From NCBI RefSeq assembly GCF_001463705.1, contig NZ_BBWH01000026.1:1-64000 (forward strand): DNA of 64,000 nucleotides, written 5' to 3'. The notes below the pieces were generated by a model that worked only from the letters and a program-made list of their open reading frames with translations, did not search any database and had not been told where the DNA came from. This stretch comes from Aureimonas sp. AU12 (GTDB lineage Bacteria > Pseudomonadota > Alphaproteobacteria > Rhizobiales > Rhizobiaceae). Position numbers and translations under genes: made by a program. Positions 61,281 through 64,000 of the stretch are shown piece after piece. Each line of letters begins with the position of its first letter. The stretch's first letter is position 1.

Positions 61281-61375
61281 GTTCGTTTCACCCGGCCGGG
61301 CCCGGCCCGACCCAGCGCACCGCGCGTCCCATCCAGCGAACCACCGACGACTCAGCACGCCGCCCGCTCCCTAAA

Positions 61376-61427
61376 TGCAAATGTTTCGCAAGTGCAATTG
61401 ACTCCTGCAAATGGTTTGCAATATCAA
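61376..61427 (+). promoter_or_regulatory. sit promoter with two Mur-like boxes
   Basis: TGCAAATGTTTCGCA (61376-61390) and TGCAAATGGTTTGCA (61406-61420) resemble the Mur-responsive sequence (TGCAAAT-type palindrome) known before rhizobial sitABCD. The second is a nearly perfect dyad. TTGACT (61398-61403) is a good -35, and TATCAA or ATATCA near 61421-61427 fits a -10 at 17-18 bp spacing. The second box therefore sits between the promoter elements, as expected for repression by metal-bound Mur. Confidence 0.68.
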
Positions 61428-61463
61428 GGTGGCATTGCTGAACGACGATGGGAACCTGACCGC

Positions 61464-62372
61464 ATGACGCGAACTCGCCTGGGCCTTCTGGCTGCCGCCG
61501 CTCTCGGCCTCCTCACGGCCGGTGCCGGTGCGCAGGAGCCGGCCAAGCCGTTCAAGGTCGTCACCACCTTCACGGTGATCGCCGACATGGCCCGCAACGT
61601 CGCGGGCGAGGGCGCCGAGGTCGTCTCCATCACCAAGCCGGGCGCCGAGATCCACGGCTACGAGCCGACGCCGCAGGATATCGTGCGCTCGCGCGATGCC
61701 GACCTGATCCTCTGGAACGGGCTCAACCTGGAGCGCTGGTTCGAGCAGTTCGTCGGCAATCTCGGCGAGGTGCCCTCCGCCACGGTGAGCGAGGGCATCG
61801 TCCCCATCGCGATCACCGAGGGCGATTATGAGGGCCGCGCCAATCCGCATGCCTGGATGGGTCTCGACAGCGCCATCGTCTATGTCGACAACATCCGCGA
61901 CGCGCTCGCGCAGCACGATCCCGCCCATGCCGCGCTCTACGCCGCCAATGCCGAAGCCTACAAGACGCGCATCCGCGCTGCGATCGAGCCGTTGCGCGAG
62001 CGGATCGCCGGGATCCCCGAGGCCAAGCGCTGGCTCGTCACCTGCGAGGGCGCCTTCAGCTATCTCGCCCGCGACTTCGGCCTTCGCGAACTCTATCTCT
62101 GGCCGATCAATGCCGACCAGACCGGCACGCCGCGCCAAGTGCGCAAGGTCGTCGATGGCGTGCGCGAGCACCAGATCCCGGCGGTCTTCTGCGAGAGCAC
62201 GGTGAGCGACGCGCCGGCGCGGCAGGTGGCGCGCGAGACCGGCGCGGCCTTCGGCGGCGTCCTCTACGTCGACAGTCTCAGCGAGAGCGACGGGCCGGTG
62301 CCGACCTATCTCGATCTCCTGCGCGTCACATCGCAGACGGTGGCCGACGGTCTCGCCCCGCGCGTCGATTGA
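61464..62372 (+). CDS. sitA: Manganese/iron ABC importer binding protein
   Basis: A 302-residue periplasmic metal-binding protein of the cluster A-I type (SitA/PsaA). It has a signal peptide ([20 protein letters not shown]). Likely metal ligands are His in [11 protein letters not shown], His in [10 protein letters not shown], Glu in [14 protein letters not shown] and a C-terminal Asp in LYVDSLSE, a His-His-Glu-Asp set that favours Mn/Fe over zinc. There is no zinc-type His-rich loop. ATG at 61464 follows the promoter with Mur-like boxes; the ATPase gene starts 40 bp after its stop. Confidence 0.92.
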   Translation: MTRTRLGLLAAAALGLLTAGAGAQEPAKPFKVVTTFTVIADMARNVAGEGAEVVSITKPGAEIHGYEPTPQDIVRSRDADLILWNGLNLERWFEQFVGNLGEVPSATVSEGIVPIAITEGDYEGRANPHAWMGLDSAIVYVDNIRDALAQHDPAHAALYAANAEAYKTRIRAAIEPLRERIAGIPEAKRWLVTCEGAFSYLARDFGLRELYLWPINADQTGTPRQVRKVVDGVREHQIPAVFCESTVSDAPARQVARETGAAFGGVLYVDSLSESDGPVPTYLDLLRVTSQTVADGLAPRVD

Positions 62373-62412
62373 CCCGCCCCATCCCGCCCGACCTCTTCCC
62401 CAAGGACACCCC

Positions 62413-63234
62413 ATGCTCGACCGCGTGAGCGCCGCGACCCCGAACGAACCCGGCGGCGACGACGGGATCATGACCCGCGACGTCACCGTCACCTATCGCA
62501 ACGGCCACACGGCGCTGCGCGACGCCAGCTTCGCCATTCCGCGCGGCACGGTGACGGCGCTCGTCGGCGTCAACGGCGCCGGCAAGTCGACGCTGTTCAA
62601 GGCGATCATGGGCTTCGTGAAGCCGGCGCGCGGCGAGATCCGCATTCTCGGACGCCCGATGAAACAGGCGCTGCGTGAAAATCTCGTCGCCTACGTGCCG
62701 CAGGCCGAGGAGGTCGACTGGACCTTTCCGGTCCTCGTCGAGGACGTGGTGATGATGGGACGCTATGGGCACATGGGCTTCCTGCGCCGCCCGTCGGCCG
62801 GGGACCGCGCAATGGTGGACACGGCGCTGGCGCGCGTCGGCATGGCGGATCTGCGCCGGCGTCAGATCGGCGAACTCTCCGGCGGCCAGCGCAAGCGGGT
62901 CTTCCTGGCGCGGGCGCTGGCGCAGGACGGGCAGGTCATCCTCCTCGACGAGCCCTTCACCGGCGTCGATGTCGGCACCGAGGAGCGGATCGTGGCCCTC
63001 CTCGGCGAACTGAAGCGCGAAGGCCGCGTCATGCTCGTCTCCACCCACAATCTCGCCAGCGTGCCGCAGTTCTGCGACCGGGTCGTCTTCGTCAAGGGAA
63101 CGGTGCTGGCCGCCGGCCCGACCGCAACGACCTTCACCCCCGCCAATCTGGAGCGCGCCTTCGAGGGCGTCATGCGCCATTTTCCGCTCGACCTGCTCGC
63201 GCGGGCCCCGAAGCCCGAGCCGGTGCGGTCATGA
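62413..63234 (+). CDS. sitB: Manganese/iron ABC importer ATPase
   Basis: A 273-residue ATPase with Walker A ([14 protein letters not shown]), signature ([15 protein letters not shown]), Walker B ([12 protein letters not shown]) and H-loop (VSTHNLASV). The spacing of the Q-loop ([20 protein letters not shown]) is typical of the metal-transport clade. It overlaps sitC by 4 bp (ATGA). Confidence 0.94.
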   Translation: MLDRVSAATPNEPGGDDGIMTRDVTVTYRNGHTALRDASFAIPRGTVTALVGVNGAGKSTLFKAIMGFVKPARGEIRILGRPMKQALRENLVAYVPQAEEVDWTFPVLVEDVVMMGRYGHMGFLRRPSAGDRAMVDTALARVGMADLRRRQIGELSGGQRKRVFLARALAQDGQVILLDEPFTGVDVGTEERIVALLGELKREGRVMLVSTHNLASVPQFCDRVVFVKGTVLAAGPTATTFTPANLERAFEGVMRHFPLDLLARAPKPEPVRS

Positions 63235-64000
63235 TCGAGCTTCTCGTCGAGCCCTTCGGCTACGGCTACATGCGCAACGCCATGTGGGTGTCGGCCCTCG
63301 TCGGCGGCGTCTGCGCCTTTCTCTCCTGCTATCTCATGCTCAAGGGCTGGTCGCTGATCGGCGACGCGCTCAGCCATTCCGTGGTGCCGGGCGTCGCCGG
63401 CGCCTACATTCTCGGCCTGCCTTTCGCGCTCGGCGCGTTCCTCTCCGGCGGCCTTGCGGCGGGGGCGATGCTGTTCCTCAGCGACCGATCCGGTCTCAAG
63501 GCCGACGTCGTGATCGGCATCATCTTCACCGCCTTCTTCGGGCTCGGCCTCTTCCTGGTCTCGATCCATCCGATGTCGGTCAGCATCCAGACGATCACGA
63601 TGGGCAACATCCTCGCGATCACGCCGGGCGACACGCTGCAACTGGCGATCATCGGCTTCGTCTCGCTGGCGGTGCTCCTCGCCAAGTGGAAGGACCTGAT
63701 GGTCACCTTCTTCGACGAGAACCACGCCCGCTCGATCGGTCTTCGTCCCGGCCTTCTCAAGGCCGTCTACTTCACGCTCCTCTCGGCTTGCGTCGTTGCG
63801 GCGATGCAGACGGTGGGCGCCTTCCTCGTCATCGCCATGGTGGTGACGCCGGGCGCCACGGCCTATCTCCTCACTGACCGCTTCCCCCGGATGATCGCGC
63901 TCGCCGTCGCCATCGGCACGGCGACGAGCTTTCTGGGCGCCTATGCCAGCTATTTTCTCGACGGGGCGACGGGCGGGGTCATCGTCACCCTGCAGACGTT
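63231..64000 (+). CDS. sitC: Manganese/iron ABC importer permease, 5' part (cut by window edge)
   Basis: An ABC-3 family permease reading from the ATG in the sitB overlap to the window end without a stop (256 residues visible). The family core is obvious: [40 protein letters not shown], and several helices, ending in [18 protein letters not shown] typical SitC is about 285 residues, so only a short tail is missing. A second permease gene (sitD) is usual next and would lie beyond the window. Confidence 0.93.
   Translation, partial: MIELLVEPFGYGYMRNAMWVSALVGGVCAFLSCYLMLKGWSLIGDALSHSVVPGVAGAYILGLPFALGAFLSGGLAAGAMLFLSDRSGLKADVVIGIIFTAFFGLGLFLVSIHPMSVSIQTITMGNILAITPGDTLQLAIIGFVSLAVLLAKWKDLMVTFFDENHARSIGLRPGLLKAVYFTLLSACVVAAMQTVGAFLVIAMVVTPGATAYLLTDRFPRMIALAVAIGTATSFLGAYASYFLDGATGGVIVTLQT

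Overview
The window is about 64 kb of GC-rich (roughly two-thirds G+C by eye) chromosomal DNA, densely coded, and most likely from an alphaproteobacterium of the Hyphomicrobiales (rhizobial) group. The clues are the cpa/tad pilus locus with a CtrA-type box before the pilin, an HWE-type sensor kinase, a Mur-like operator before a sit metal transporter, and an Irr/ICE-like dyad before an iron transporter. I saw no rRNA, tRNA, CRISPR array, insertion sequence or phage gene. Start codons were re-chosen where an upstream-extended reading frame ignored a clear ribosome binding site; several genes start with GTG or TTG.

Layout. (1) 1-10.4 kb: nucleoside uptake and salvage. A left-to-right operon holds an ABC importer (ATPase cut by the window edge, two permeases), a VOC protein, cytidine deaminase, purine nucleoside phosphorylase, deoC and deoA. 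A converging right-to-left group holds deoB, add and upp, plus a retropepsin-like membrane protease. Together they import nucleosides, release bases, and feed ribose or deoxyribose phosphate into central metabolism. (2) 10.6-21.3 kb: a Tad/Flp pilus locus (flp, cpaA-F, tadB, tadC; tadD and a stand-alone secretin N-domain protein on the other strand). TadE/F/G minor pilins are absent here. (3) 21.4-24.1 kb: M17 aminopeptidase, MarR regulator and NlpC/P60 peptidase in an overlapping operon. (4) 24.2-39.5 kb: an exopolysaccharide locus with acyltransferase, Wzy-like polymerase, three glycosyltransferases, a UDP-glucuronate-epimerase-like SDR and a flippase. It is interleaved with an RTX protein and two paralogous pectate-lyase-like beta-helix proteins, one fused to RTX repeats and one with a Sec signal.

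(5) 39.5-47.6 kb: signalling and small-protein region with an HWE histidine kinase, a chemoreceptor, a PAS protein, an XRE regulator, small membrane proteins, a DUF454 protein and a lipoprotein hydrolase. (6) 48-54.1 kb: homocysteine S-methyltransferase followed by a complete peptide/opine-type ABC importer with fused ATPases. (7) 54.1-57.3 kb: siderophore/heme-type iron ABC importer on the minus strand. (8) 57.5-61.1 kb: sugar enzymes (hydroxypyruvate-isomerase-like, AGE epimerase, and a divergent beta-propeller lactonase), with a long inverted repeat between the divergent genes. (9) 61.4-64 kb: sitABC manganese/iron importer, cut off by the right edge.

The most interesting parts are the polysaccharide locus with its paired secreted beta-helix proteins, and several well-formed but unassigned operator-like sequences. 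No wholly new defence or mobile system is visible.
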